From Gonatopus flavifemur (lineage: Eukaryota > Arthropoda > Insecta > Hymenoptera > Dryinidae), in the NCBI GenBank assembly GCA_018340375.1, contig JAFFJZ010000017.1, positions 124,001 to 188,000 on the forward strand: a DNA stretch of 64,000 bases, written 5' to 3'. The first letter of the stretch is position 1; every line of letters begins with the position of its first letter. Below, in pieces: positions 63,693 through 64,000 of this stretch. Below the pieces are notes generated by a model, which had not been told where the DNA came from, did no database searches, and was given only the letters and a program-made list of their open reading frames with translations. Position numbers and translations under genes: made by a program.

Positions 63693-64000
63693 TAGTCGAA
63701 GTGAAAAGGATTGAATTTGAAGAGACATAAATTTGGATACTTCCATCAATCAATATACGTCAAAATACGCTGGGGGAAAACGGCGAGGTTGTTCTGGAAC
63801 ACATTGTATGAAAGTATGAAATTTTATCGTCCATGAGATATTTAAGTTACTTCCATATACGGTAGGTATATTTCGTGAATATCATCAAAATCTTAATTAA
63901 GAAATTAACACTGTTGAATTTCTAAATCAATTGAACATTGATTCAACATTGTGTAATAATATTTCATGCTGATGAATAATTCATTCTGCCGTGATTTTCT
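63693..64000. other. Window end, includes a dispersed repeat
   Basis: No gene. The last 54 bases (63947-64000) are the inverse of 16841-16895 within family A copy 1, so the right-hand edge may be entering another related element. Confidence 0.45.

Overview
This window reads as nuclear DNA of an arthropod, most likely an insect. Supporting signs are AT-rich sequence, short GT-AG introns, and transposons of the hAT, Tc1/mariner and TTAA-target types, an APE-type LINE, and many foldback elements and MITEs. A hymenopteran is my guess, but nothing here proves it. I see no bacterial operon, CRISPR array or intact conserved host gene. Almost everything is mobile DNA nested in mobile DNA, and many insertions can be placed to the base by their target-site duplications (TSDs).

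1-13 kb: a broken gene for a TNP2/PTHR33053-like transposase-type protein (286-7141, +) is followed by an eight-exon gene with a DUF4806-like domain (7389-12551, +). The two probably belong to one two-gene transposon. The first gene is split by an inverted-repeat element (1784-6347). That element holds a hAT transposon (1889-5842), whose transposase holds a 230-bp MITE (3097-3326). A TTAA hairpin (6791-6992) splits the first gene again. A mariner-like element (7847-11234) sits in exon 3 of the second gene and itself holds a non-autonomous hAT element (8408-9733) with two MITEs.

13-30 kb: two members of one poorly known transposon family ('family A', 13236-17414 and 24151-28603) encode a DDE-type protein with a Cys-rich N-terminus. 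Between them lie foldbacks and an element carrying twelve 65-bp repeats. MITEs follow, including a near-perfect palindrome at 29873-30077.

30-40 kb: a large foldback (30789-32672) lies inside diverged tandem repeats. A second hAT element (34609-37092) has termini full of TATCGATA and a BED-finger transposase. tRNA-like SINE remains and further MITEs follow.

40-63 kb: one LINE (about 40.2-63.2 kb) has its endonuclease domain split by an 18.7-kb insertion (41281-60019) with GGGGATACTAGCGTCG ends and TTAA duplications. The insertion holds foldbacks, MITEs, diverged tandem repeats, a 548-bp near-identical tandem array and a small two-exon reading frame (53649-53939, -) whose C-terminus recalls an HSF-type DNA-binding domain. 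No TTAA-type transposase was found in it.

Removing an insertion plus one TSD copy restores the frame across at least six junctions, so the order of events is clear. Most transposase genes are dead through stops, frameshifts or lost catalytic residues. The longest intact frame is the 487-codon core of the first family A copy. Repeat boundaries without a TSD are approximate.
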